Of a stretch of DNA of 25,774 nt, positions 8,099-15,658 are shown piece by piece. The notes under the pieces are model-generated. The model saw only the letters and a program-made list of their open reading frames with translations. It did not search any database and was not told the origin of the DNA. How positions within the stretch are numbered: the stretch's first letter is position 1; every line of letters begins with the position of its first letter. This DNA is from Bacteroidales bacterium (lineage in GTDB: Bacteria; Bacteroidota; Bacteroidia; Bacteroidales; UBA932), in assembly GCA_021443605.1 (NCBI GenBank), contig JABUTQ010000343.1, positions 1-25,774 on the forward strand, in the 5' to 3' direction. The position numbers and the translations under genes are program-made.

Positions 8099-9013
8099 AT
8101 GAGAATGAGGAGCATTAAGGAAACATCGGCTAAGCCGTTTATCAAATGGGTAGGAGGTAAAACTCAGCTACTTGGTGAGGTAAAGAGAGTTCTTCCGTCA
8201 GACCTTGGAACCAAGAAAGGCCTGACCTATGTAGAGCCATTTGTCGGTGGTGGTGCTGTGTTGTTTTGGATTCTTCAAGAGTATCCGAACATTGAAAAGG
8301 CCGTAATCAACGACATAAATTCTGAGTTGATATGCACATATCGAGTAATTAAGAGTAACGTCGAGTCTCTTATTCAGGAACTTAGCAGGCTACAATCCGA
8401 GTATATACCTTTGAGCGCAGACGATAGAAAGGACTACTTTATAGACAAAAGAGCTTTATTCAATTCGCGCAATACAACAGATATAGAGACAGCAGCTCTT
8501 TTTATCTTCTTGAATAGGACCTGCTTTAATGGATTATACCGTGTCAACTCCAAAGGAGACTTCAACGTGCCTCACGGCAAGTATCCGAATCCAAAGATTT
8601 GCGATGCAGAGACACTACGCGCAGACTCTGAACTTCTCCAGAAGGTTGAAATACTTTGCGGAGATTTCAGCGAGACAGAAAAGTTTGCAGGGCCAAAGAC
8701 TGTGTTCTACTTCGATCCTCCGTATAAACCATTGACAGAGACTGCTGCCTTCACCTCATACGCTAAGGATGGGTTCAATGATGATGACCAACGCCGATTG
8801 GGCAGATTCATTGACGGGGTTGCAGCAGCCGGTTCCGCTTTTGTCGCAAGCAATTCCGATCCGAAGAATGTAAATCCTGAAGAGAACTTCTTCGATAAAC
8901 TTTATCACAAGTTCACCATCAAGCGAGTTTATGCAGCCAGGATGATTAATTCCAACCCGAACGGCCGTGGGTGTATATCAGAGATAATGATTTCAAATGC
9001 TGTCAATATATAG
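8099..9013 (+). CDS. Dam/DpnM-type adenine-N6 DNA methyltransferase (GATC), alpha class
   Basis: 304 aa. It transfers a methyl group from AdoMet to the adenine N6 of GATC in duplex DNA and so protects the host from the adjacent nuclease. Class alpha order is seen: PFIKWVGGKTQLL (13-25) and the AdoMet-binding YVEPFVGGGAV (44-54) come first, then a target-recognition region with CFNGLYRVN (142-150) and FNVPHGKY (155-162), then the catalytic DPPY (206-209). The CFNGLYRVN and VPHGKY motifs are typical of Dam and M.DpnII. The gene opens a three-gene cassette and ends three bases before the nuclease gene. The bases appear richer in A+T than the flanking housekeeping genes, which would fit horizontal acquisition, although I did not compute a value. 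Confidence 0.93.
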   Translation: MRMRSIKETSAKPFIKWVGGKTQLLGEVKRVLPSDLGTKKGLTYVEPFVGGGAVLFWILQEYPNIEKAVINDINSELICTYRVIKSNVESLIQELSRLQSEYIPLSADDRKDYFIDKRALFNSRNTTDIETAALFIFLNRTCFNGLYRVNSKGDFNVPHGKYPNPKICDAETLRADSELLQKVEILCGDFSETEKFAGPKTVFYFDPPYKPLTETAAFTSYAKDGFNDDDQRRLGRFIDGVAAAGSAFVASNSDPKNVNPEENFFDKLYHKFTIKRVYAARMINSNPNGRGCISEIMISNAVNI

Positions 9014-9016
9014 ACT

Positions 9017-9874
9017 ATGAGAGACTTTGATAAATGGCTTGCAGCCTTTCGGCCATCTATAGCCGACTACAAATACTATGTGGATTTTGATAAGGTCTTC
9101 GCGAATGTCGAGGCAATCAAGATTCCGTTGAATATATTGAATTCGCTCATAGGTTCAAAGAATATAGAACAAGAGTTTGAGGATATCCTCAGAAAATACC
9201 CGGAGACGCTGAAATGTATCCCTATTCTTCTCGCAAAGAGAGAGTTGGAGATTATGGCAATGGATGAGGAAGGTCAATTCAGTTTTGATTTTAACCGTAT
9301 GAACTATGCTGTCTCCGATTACACAAAGTTCATGCGCAAGACAGGACTGTTTGACCTGATGGAGAATCATATAGTCAACAATCTTGTGGATTATGCCACA
9401 GGTGTGGAGACAGGTCTCGACTCGAACGGCAGGAAGAACCGTGGCGGTCATCTCATGGAAAACCTTGTGGAGAGCTATTTGATTAAGGCCGGCCTTATCA
9501 AAGGCGAAACCTACTTCAAGGAAATGTATATCCACGAGATTGAGTCCAAGTGGGGAATCGACTTGTCTTCCATTTCTAACAACGGCGGAGCAGAGAAACG
9601 CTTCGACTTTGTGGTAAAGGGAAAGGATACCATCTATGGTATTGAAACGAACTTCTATTCTAGCAACGGTTCCAAACTGAACGAAACGGCTCGCAGTTAC
9701 AAGACCATAACTCTGGAAACTAAGAATCTTGGCTACTTCAAGTTTGTATGGTTCACGGATGGTTGTGGCTGGAACAGTGCCCGTAACAACCTCAAAGAGA
9801 CTTTTGATGTTCTGGAAGATTTGTACAGCATCGCAGACCTTGAGGATGGTATCATTGAAAATAGACTTAAATAA
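9017..9874 (+). CDS. DpnII-type restriction endonuclease (GATC)
   Basis: 285 aa, close to the 288 aa of pneumococcal DpnII as I recall it. It cleaves unmethylated GATC duplex DNA. Shared landmarks, compared from memory rather than by alignment, are LNILNSLIGSKNI (38-50), NLVDYATGVETG (122-133), NGRKNR (137-142), KRFDFV (194-199), IETNFYS (209-215) and GSKLNETARSYK (218-229). The D197...E210-x-N212 stretch in the second half is the likely PD-(D/E)xK-like metal site; this is inference. It lies three bases after the alpha methyltransferase and about 20 before the second methyltransferase, so it is cotranscribed with its antidotes. The protein is full length with no frameshift, so the nuclease is probably active. 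Confidence 0.92.
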   Translation: MRDFDKWLAAFRPSIADYKYYVDFDKVFANVEAIKIPLNILNSLIGSKNIEQEFEDILRKYPETLKCIPILLAKRELEIMAMDEEGQFSFDFNRMNYAVSDYTKFMRKTGLFDLMENHIVNNLVDYATGVETGLDSNGRKNRGGHLMENLVESYLIKAGLIKGETYFKEMYIHEIESKWGIDLSSISNNGGAEKRFDFVVKGKDTIYGIETNFYSSNGSKLNETARSYKTITLETKNLGYFKFVWFTDGCGWNSARNNLKETFDVLEDLYSIADLEDGIIENRLK

Positions 9875-9894
9875 ACAACCATTCCATCTTATTG

Positions 9895-10776
9895 ATGATA
9901 ACCCCTTATTATAAATCCAATAACAAAGACTTCAATCTCTTACAAGGAGACTGCATCGAATTGTTGAAATCCTTTGATTTTAAGTTCGATATGGTCTTTG
10001 CAGATCCTCCATACCATTTATCAAATGGAGGAATCAGTATTCAGAGTGGTCGTATGGTTTCTGTGAACAAAGGCGAATGGGATAAATCGCAAGGTTTTGA
10101 GGAAGATTACAAGTTTGATAAAGAATGGTTGTCGGCTTGTAGGGATAAACTTAAAAGCAATGGCACTATATGGGTGAGCGGTACATATCATAACATCTTC
10201 TCGATAGCCAGATGCTTGACTGAACTTGGTTTTAAGATATTGAACTGTATCACCTGGGTCAAGACTAATCCACCACCAAACCTCTCCTGCCGGTATTTTA
10301 CTTATTCGGCAGAATACATCCTTTGGGCTAGAAAGGAGCAGAAAGTTGCTCATTATTTCAACTATGAGCTGATGAAAGAGATAAATGGCGGGACCCAGAT
10401 GCGTGACGTTTGGACCTTGCCTGCGATCGCAAAATGGGAAAAGAGCTGCGGCAAACACCCGACTCAAAAACCGTTATGCGTTCTATCTCGTATAATTCAA
10501 GCTTCGACAGAACCTGGAGCATGGATTCTCGATCCATTTACGGGTAGCAGTACTACCGGTATTGCTGCCTCACTCCTTTGCCGACGCTTTCTGGGGATCG
10601 ACCAAAGCGATAAGTTCCTGAAGTTAAGCAAAGCTCGAAGAGAGGAACTTAACAGCTACACCATTCGTGGCGAGTATCTGACCAAACTCCAGAAGCAAGC
10701 CAAATTGTTTGAAGACAAAGACATACGTATCCTCAACGAACCACAGGCTTATTATGGGCCGGAGTTGCCGTTTTGA
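9895..10776 (+). CDS. DpnA-like adenine-N6 DNA methyltransferase, beta class
   Basis: 293 aa from the ATG at 9895 (the in-frame TTG at 9892 is less likely). Motif order is beta class: catalytic ADPPYHLSNGG (36-46) comes early and the AdoMet-binding LDPFTGSSTTG (212-222) late. SVNKGEWDK (56-64), NPPPNLSCRYFT (125-136) and GKHPTQKP (186-193) agree with what I recall of DpnA from the pneumococcal DpnII system. DpnA methylates GATC in single-stranded as well as duplex DNA and in pneumococcus protects incoming transforming DNA. Here it sits downstream of the nuclease instead of between the first methyltransferase and the nuclease. The C-terminal 35 or so residues (from about 255) extend past the catalytic core with no motif I recognise. 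Confidence 0.9.
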   Translation: MITPYYKSNNKDFNLLQGDCIELLKSFDFKFDMVFADPPYHLSNGGISIQSGRMVSVNKGEWDKSQGFEEDYKFDKEWLSACRDKLKSNGTIWVSGTYHNIFSIARCLTELGFKILNCITWVKTNPPPNLSCRYFTYSAEYILWARKEQKVAHYFNYELMKEINGGTQMRDVWTLPAIAKWEKSCGKHPTQKPLCVLSRIIQASTEPGAWILDPFTGSSTTGIAASLLCRRFLGIDQSDKFLKLSKARREELNSYTIRGEYLTKLQKQAKLFEDKDIRILNEPQAYYGPELPF

Positions 10777-10809
10777 GATTTTTAAACAACTTTTCAGTCG
10801 AAACAAAAT

Positions 10810-11163
10810 ATGTTCAACAAACTTAAATTATACTCCGCGGCGGTCTTGTTGACCATAGGGCTCGCCTCTAATGCGCAGAACATAACACGTCTGCGCACCG
10901 ACTACCAGACCAATCCCATCGGCATTGAGACCGAGCATCCCGACCGTCAGAACACCCAGACATCCTATGTCGTGCCTCTCTATATGGATCTTTTCAACGA
11001 GCACAACAAGCCCCTTGCCATAGAGCACCTTGTGAAGGCCATAGAGAAGACGGACTACACCATCAAGAGCGGCGCAAATGGTGTGAGCGGCAGGAATCTC
11101 ACCAACGGCCGATTCAGATGCGAACTCGGTTCGGGAAACTATGAATTCATCGTCAGATATTGA
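10810..11163 (+). pseudogene. Internally deleted remnant of a secreted GH78 alpha-L-rhamnosidase
   Basis: The 117-codon ORF is open, but its parts look like non-adjacent pieces of a GH78 rhamnosidase joined in frame. Residues 1-22 are a signal peptide (AVLLTIGLASNAQ). Residues 24-44 contain LRTDYQTNPIGIETEHP, the usual start of mature Bacteroidota GH78 enzymes, which normally continues as HPRFSW. Residues 49-92 (TQTSYVVPLYMDLF, HLVKAIEKTDY, SGANGV) resemble the late part of the (alpha/alpha)6 catalytic barrel. Residues 93-117 (NGRFRCELGSGNYEF) resemble the C-terminal end. Full-length members are roughly 700-1000 aa, so most of the gene, including the catalytic acids, is missing. It starts 33 bases after the restriction-modification cassette and ends 13 bases before radA. 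The alternative is a real small secreted protein built from the same pieces. Family assignment is from pattern memory. Confidence 0.6.
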
Positions 11164-11176
11164 TTCTATTATTACT

Positions 11177-12547
11177 ATGGCAAAACAAAAAACAGTGTGG
11201 TACTGCACGTCCTGTGGGAATGAAAGTGCAAAATGGATGGGACAATGTCCCGCTTGTGGAGAATGGAACACGATGGTGGAAGGGCCGAAGGTGAAGGAGT
11301 GCATATCCCCTTCCCGCGGTAGAGGCTTCATCGCAACAGAGAGGGATGCGAGGCCGCAGCCGCTCAAGGAGATTTCGGTCACGGACGAAAACCGCTTCTC
11401 AATCGGCAACGGGGAGGTTGACAGAATCCTCGGCGGGGGGCTTGTGGAAGGATCTATGGTGCTTGTTGCAGGTGAGCCGGGCATCGGAAAATCGACCCTT
11501 TCGCTTCAGATTCCGCTTCAATGTCCTTCGCTCAAAACCCTTTATGTATCGGGAGAGGAGAGTCCCAAGCAGATAAAAATGAGAGCCGACAGGCTTGGCG
11601 GCTGCGGAGACAACTGCCTGATTCTCAACGAAACGCTTTTGGAAAATATCCTTACCCGGGCGGCAGATGTCAAGCCCGACATGATGATTGTCGATTCGAT
11701 ACAGACAATATTCAGCCAAAATTTTGAATCTTCGGCCGGAAGCGTTTCACAGGTGCGGGAATGTGCCGCCTCGCTGCTCCGATTTGCAAAAGAGTACGGA
11801 ATACCGGTAATTTTGATTGGACACATCACCAAAGACGGATCAATTGCCGGACCTAAGATATTGGAACACATTGTGGATGTGGTACTGCAATTCGAGGGAG
11901 ACACCAGAGGATCTTACCGTATTTTGCGTAGCATAAAAAATCGCTTTGGCTCCACTGCGGAGCTTGCAGTCTTTGAGATGACAGGCACCGGACTACGTGA
12001 AGTGGCAAACCCTTCGGAAATGCTTATTCCGATGCACAAAGACGACTTGAGTGGAATCGCAATTGCCGCAATGCTCGATGGCACTCGGCCATTTTTAATT
12101 GAAATACAAGCACTTGTAAGTACAGCTGCGTATGGCGTACCTCAACGCAACGCCACCGGATTTGACGTACGCAAAATGAATATGCTGCTCGCCGTACTGG
12201 AAAAGAGGGCGGGATTCAAACTTGGTCAGAAAGACGTATTTCTGAATGTTGCAGGAGGTATAAGGATAACCGACCCGGCCTGCGAGCTCGCGGTGGCAGT
12301 GGCAATTCTATCTTCAAATTTTGATCTGAACGTCCCTCTCGATTCTTGTTTTGCCGGTGAAATCGGGCTCAGCGGAGAGATTCGCCCGGTAAGCCAGATA
12401 GACCGGCGTATTTCAGAGGCGGAAAAGCTCGGATTCAAGAAAATATACATCTCCCCTTTCAACAAGGAGGGGACTTTTTCGAAAAACGGCATTGAGGTGA
12501 TTCAGGTTGCCGACATCAAAGCCCTCTGTCGGAAGCTGTTTGCATAA
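11177..12547 (+). CDS. radA: DNA repair protein RadA (Sms)
   Basis: 456 aa from the ATG at 11177, close to the 460 aa of E. coli RadA. An upstream ATG at 11141 lies inside the preceding ORF and would add 12 residues before the conserved start. RadA is a RecA-like ATPase that drives branch migration at recombination intermediates. Seen: a Cys4 zinc finger (Cys10, 13, 24, 27), Walker A GEPGIGKST (99-107), IVDSIQT (171-177) as Walker B, the RadA-specific KNRFG (254-258), and a C-terminal Lon-protease-like domain (from about 280). The 3' end overlaps the convergent ispD by 32 bases. No promoter box was found directly upstream, so it may share the transcript of the preceding genes. Confidence 0.95.
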   Translation: MAKQKTVWYCTSCGNESAKWMGQCPACGEWNTMVEGPKVKECISPSRGRGFIATERDARPQPLKEISVTDENRFSIGNGEVDRILGGGLVEGSMVLVAGEPGIGKSTLSLQIPLQCPSLKTLYVSGEESPKQIKMRADRLGGCGDNCLILNETLLENILTRAADVKPDMMIVDSIQTIFSQNFESSAGSVSQVRECAASLLRFAKEYGIPVILIGHITKDGSIAGPKILEHIVDVVLQFEGDTRGSYRILRSIKNRFGSTAELAVFEMTGTGLREVANPSEMLIPMHKDDLSGIAIAAMLDGTRPFLIEIQALVSTAAYGVPQRNATGFDVRKMNMLLAVLEKRAGFKLGQKDVFLNVAGGIRITDPACELAVAVAILSSNFDLNVPLDSCFAGEIGLSGEIRPVSQIDRRISEAEKLGFKKIYISPFNKEGTFSKNGIEVIQVADIKALCRKLFA

Positions 12548-13217
12548 ACGCCTTCATCAGCAGGATGTCATCCGGCGTGGTCACTTTGATATTGCGCCGG
12601 ATTCCCTCTTCTGTATATATCTCTATACCAATTGATTCCACTACCGAAGCATCATCGGTAAAACGGGAGTTGAACGGCTGGTCGTAAGCGCGTTTCAAAA
12701 CTTCCGAATGAAACACTTGCGGCGTCTGTACCAGAAAAAACTTATCCCTGTCAACCGAACAGGTATGCAATCCCGCACACGAAGGGAGAATCTCCCTGAC
12801 AGACTCAACCGGCTTGACAACCGGAATCACAGCAGGATATTTCTCTCCCGCGAGAAACATTTTTTCAAGAAAATCGGTGGTGACGCAAGGCCTCACGCCA
12901 TCGTGTACCGCCACCACTGCTCCATCCGGAACGTGTTGCAGGGCATTTTTTACGGAGTGGAAACGGGTGATGCCTCCCGAGGGGATAGAATACCTCGACA
13001 AGAAACCGCTTTCCCTACAATAATTCTTCCAATACTCTTTGTGCTCGTCCGGCAACACAACCACTATCTCAACCTTGAAAGAAAGCGATTGAAAATGCTC
13101 TATGGTGTGCCTCAGAATGGGTTTTCCATCCACTTCGATAAACTGTTTGGGGATGACACTTCCCATCCTTGTGCCTGAGCCGCCGGCAACTATGACGGCA
13201 TATTTTTTTCGAGTCAT
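12516..13217 (-). CDS. ispD: 2-C-methyl-D-erythritol 4-phosphate cytidylyltransferase
   Basis: 233 aa from the ATG at 13217; an in-frame TTG at 13229 would leave almost no leader after the promoter at 13248-13241. IspD joins MEP and CTP to give CDP-methylerythritol plus pyrophosphate, the third step of the non-mevalonate isoprenoid pathway, which feeds the undecaprenyl carrier of wall synthesis. Seen: nucleotide-binding AGGSGTRMG (11-19), PKQF (23-26), VHDGVRP (104-110), QTPQVF (164-169), TDDASVVE (187-194) and KVTTPDD near 211-217. Length and motif set are normal and rule out the TarI/TarJ-type relatives only in part; the motifs fit IspD best. Its tail is antisense to the last 32 bases of radA. 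Confidence 0.93.
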   Translation of the reverse strand: MTRKKYAVIVAGGSGTRMGSVIPKQFIEVDGKPILRHTIEHFQSLSFKVEIVVVLPDEHKEYWKNYCRESGFLSRYSIPSGGITRFHSVKNALQHVPDGAVVAVHDGVRPCVTTDFLEKMFLAGEKYPAVIPVVKPVESVREILPSCAGLHTCSVDRDKFFLVQTPQVFHSEVLKRAYDQPFNSRFTDDASVVESIGIEIYTEEGIRRNIKVTTPDDILLMKAFMQTASDRGL

Positions 13218-13240
13218 AAATTTCTTCAAAAAATTATGTG

Positions 13241-13248
13241 CAAAAATA
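13241..13248 (-). promoter_or_regulatory. -7 element of ispD
   Basis: The minus strand reads TATTTTTG, a full TAnnTTTG match, 23 bases before the ATG at 13217. No clear -33 TTTG is present at the right distance. Confidence 0.5.
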
Positions 13249-13270
13249 ACTTAAATGTGCGAAAAACAAC

Positions 13271-13278
13271 TAACTTTG
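13271..13278 (+). promoter_or_regulatory. -7 element of the mreB-rodA operon
   Basis: TAACTTTG matches TAnnTTTG and ends 26 bases before the mreB ATG. The spacing between this box and the oppositely oriented ispD box is 22 bases, so the two promoters must overlap in their RNA-polymerase footprints. No good -33 TTTG is seen. Confidence 0.55.
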
Positions 13279-13304
13279 TTGTTTACTAAAAACTGAAAAC
13301 TCGT

Positions 13305-14324
13305 ATGGCATTTTCATTTCTGACACAAGAGCTCGCAATCGACCTTGGCACAGCCAATACCGTCATTTTCATGAATGACAAGAAGGTTATCGACGAACCG
13401 TCGATTGTGGCGATAGATATACCTACAGGCAAGCCAATTGCAGTCGGCAGCGCGGCAAAACTGATGCACGGCAAGACCAATCCTTCAATCAAGACTGTCC
13501 GCCCGTTGAAAGACGGCGTGATTGCAGACTTCGATGCGGCCGAAATAATGATTCGCGAATTCATCAAGATGATCAACTACCGCAAATCTTTCTTCTCTCC
13601 CAGCCTCAAGATGGTCGTTTGCATCCCCAAAGGGAGCACCGAGGTGGAAATCAGAGCGGTACGCGACTCTTCGGAGCACGCCGGCGGAAGGGACGTTTAT
13701 CTCATTTTCGAGCCTATGGCTGCGGCACTCGGCATCGGCCTTGACGTACAGGCTCCTTCCGGAAATATGGTTGTGGATATAGGAGGCGGCACCACGGAGA
13801 TTGCAGTGATTTCTCTCGGCGGTATCGTAGCGGACGAAAGCATCCGTTCTGCCGGAGACGTCTTCACCTACGAAATCCAGCAGTATATGCGTCAGCAGCA
13901 CAATGTGAAGATTGGCGAAATCACCGCAGAAGACATAAAAATCAAGATTGGCTCGGCCCTCGGGCAGCTTGACGAGGCTCCGGATCCGTATGTAGTTCGT
14001 GGTCAGAACTTTGTAACGGCTCACCCGATTGAGGCAGAGGTCACTTACCAGGAGATTGCCCACTGTCTCGACAAATCTATCGCAAAGATAGAGACCAGTG
14101 TCCTCTCCGTATTGGAGAAAACACCTCCCGAGCTCTATTCCGATATCGTGAACAAGGGTATTTTCCTCACCGGCGGCGGAGCTCTCTTGCGCGGGCTTGA
14201 CCAAAGGCTCACAAAGAAAATCAACATTCCGTTCCACGTATCTGAAGACCCGTTGCGCGCTGTGGCACGCGGCACTTGCATTGCACTCAAAAATTCAAGC
14301 AAATTCAAATTCCTGCTTCGATGA
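13305..14324 (+). CDS. mreB: Rod shape-determining protein MreB (bacterial actin)
   Basis: 339 aa, the standard length. MreB forms membrane-bound antiparallel double filaments that orient the elongation machinery. Actin-fold ATP-binding motifs are seen: phosphate-1 AIDLGTANT (11-19), phosphate-2 VVDIGGGTTE (156-165), FEPMAAALG (135-143) at the connecting region, and the adenosine motif GIFLTGGGALLRG (about 285-298). The hydrophobic N-terminal MAFSFLTQ may be the membrane-contact patch. It is the first gene of mreB-mreC-mreD-mrdA-rodA, with stop/start overlaps or direct abutment between members, and the stop codon overlaps the mreC ATG (ATGA at 14321-14324). Confidence 0.97.
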   Translation: MAFSFLTQELAIDLGTANTVIFMNDKKVIDEPSIVAIDIPTGKPIAVGSAAKLMHGKTNPSIKTVRPLKDGVIADFDAAEIMIREFIKMINYRKSFFSPSLKMVVCIPKGSTEVEIRAVRDSSEHAGGRDVYLIFEPMAAALGIGLDVQAPSGNMVVDIGGGTTEIAVISLGGIVADESIRSAGDVFTYEIQQYMRQQHNVKIGEITAEDIKIKIGSALGQLDEAPDPYVVRGQNFVTAHPIEAEVTYQEIAHCLDKSIAKIETSVLSVLEKTPPELYSDIVNKGIFLTGGGALLRGLDQRLTKKINIPFHVSEDPLRAVARGTCIALKNSSKFKFLLR

Positions 14325-15142
14325 ATAAGCGCTACGGCCTCCTGCTGGTTGTTGCGAATGTTGCCCTATTCGTCTTTTTGGAGGCGGCTGCTGTCTTTAT
14401 GATAGCAAACGGCGGCATTGTGCAGAGATACAAGATTACGGGAGCCGTGCGAGACATCCAAAGCACCTGGTGGGGAGCCTTGTCAGATGCCCGCAGCTAT
14501 ATCGGACTGAAAGAGGTGAATGCGGCATTGTCAGAAGAGAACACACGGTTGCACAACCGCCTCCTTTTGTACGAAGCTGCAGAATCGGAACTTGACAGAA
14601 TATTCTCCGAAACGAGAAAAACGTTCGACTATCTCTCCGCCACGGTGATAATGAACACAACCGACAGACAGCAGAACTTCCTGATTCTCAACAAAGGAAG
14701 CAAATCGGGAGTAAGCGAGGGGATGGGAGTTGTCACCGACAAGGGTGTTGTGGGTATTGTAGAGGCCGTCACAGACAATTATTGCAGGGTTTTGTCTTTT
14801 CTCAATGCATCGCAGGCCGTCAGTGCAAAAATTGCCAAGAACAACTATTTCGGACCGATGCGCTGGAACCGCAAATCCATTGGCACCGCCACAATGAGCG
14901 ACGTATCGATTCATTGCGAAGTGAATCCCGGAGACACTATCACCACCAGCGGATACTCTTCCATATTTCCCACCGACATTCCCCTCGGCATAGCCGTCAG
15001 CAATAACATTGTCAATGGAACGTATATGGAGATTGAGGTTGATTTGTTCCAGAATTTCAAGACGTTGCGGGATGTCTATATCGTAATCAACCACGATTTG
15101 GCTGAAATCCGATTACTTGATGACACAAACAAAAAGAAGTAG
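14321..15142 (+). CDS. mreC: Rod shape-determining protein MreC
   Basis: 273 aa from the ATG at 14321, which overlaps the mreB stop. An ATG at 14276 in the same frame lies inside mreB and would put 15 polar residues before the membrane helix. MreC is a bitopic periplasmic scaffold that activates PBP2-RodA. Layout: membrane helix (about 6-29), a heptad-like coiled coil (about 60-95, with VNAALSEENTRLHNRLLLYEA), then the paired beta-barrel domain (about 105-262) with LNKGSKSGVSEGMGVVT, the typical MreC GxxxGVxxGMxV stretch. The tail is basic (NKKK). It abuts mreD with no spacer. Confidence 0.93.
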   Translation: MNKRYGLLLVVANVALFVFLEAAAVFMIANGGIVQRYKITGAVRDIQSTWWGALSDARSYIGLKEVNAALSEENTRLHNRLLLYEAAESELDRIFSETRKTFDYLSATVIMNTTDRQQNFLILNKGSKSGVSEGMGVVTDKGVVGIVEAVTDNYCRVLSFLNASQAVSAKIAKNNYFGPMRWNRKSIGTATMSDVSIHCEVNPGDTITTSGYSSIFPTDIPLGIAVSNNIVNGTYMEIEVDLFQNFKTLRDVYIVINHDLAEIRLLDDTNKKK

Positions 15143-15658
15143 ATGAAAAAGGATTTACACTACATACTCCTCTGTATCGTGATGCTTCTTCTGCAGACAG
15201 TCATCAACAATCATGTATATACCAACCCATTGGTATTCATCTGCTTTATCCCTCTGCTAATCATACAGATGCCGCTGTTACTCAGACCTTATGTCGCGCT
15301 GCCGGCCGCCTTCACAATCGGTCTGCTGGCAGACATCCTCTCCGGAGGGGTGATTGGTCTCAATGCCGGAGCCGCCGTCCTTGCCACAACATTCAGAAGG
15401 CCACTATTCTATCTCTGTTTCAGCAAGGGGACTATTCTCAGGGACACTATGCCCGCCGTAAAGGAAGTGGGATTTTACAAATATTCGCTCTATGCGTTCT
15501 TCGTGATTCTGATATACTTCCTCTTCTACGTCTTTTTTGACGGATTCTCGGCTGCACAATGGAAGGTAATGGCCATCAGGTTAGGGGCAAATTCCCTTAT
15601 CAACCTGGTACTGATAATGATAATCAGCATTTCATTCTTCAACACCGACAAACGATGA
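15143..15658 (+). CDS. mreD: Rod shape-determining protein MreD
   Basis: 171 aa, very hydrophobic, with about five or six membrane helices; the loop TIGLLADILSGGVIGLNAGA (about 58-77) is the most MreD-like segment. MreD is the integral membrane partner of MreC in the elongasome. Sequence conservation in this family is low, so position carries weight: it begins immediately after the mreC stop and its own stop overlaps the ATG of the PBP2 gene (15655-15658). Confidence 0.88.
   Translation: MKKDLHYILLCIVMLLLQTVINNHVYTNPLVFICFIPLLIIQMPLLLRPYVALPAAFTIGLLADILSGGVIGLNAGAAVLATTFRRPLFYLCFSKGTILRDTMPAVKEVGFYKYSLYAFFVILIYFLFYVFFDGFSAAQWKVMAIRLGANSLINLVLIMIISISFFNTDKR

Noticed and set aside
11141..11176. 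Upstream ATG start for RadA overlapping the GH78 remnant
   Set aside because: RadA proteins begin just before the zinc finger; the ATG at 11177 gives the usual MAK start and normal length.
8025..11176. Prophage, insertion sequence or integron carrying the restriction-modification cassette
   Set aside because: No transposase, integrase, terminal inverted repeats, target duplication or tRNA attachment site is visible around it.
14276..14320. Longer start for MreC inside mreB
   Set aside because: The ATG at 14321 gives the usual short cytoplasmic start before the membrane helix and an ATGA overlap with mreB.
15559..15654. Longer start for PBP2 inside mreD
   Set aside because: It would place 32 polar residues before the short cytoplasmic start; the ATG at 15655 overlaps the mreD stop as in the neighbouring gene junctions.
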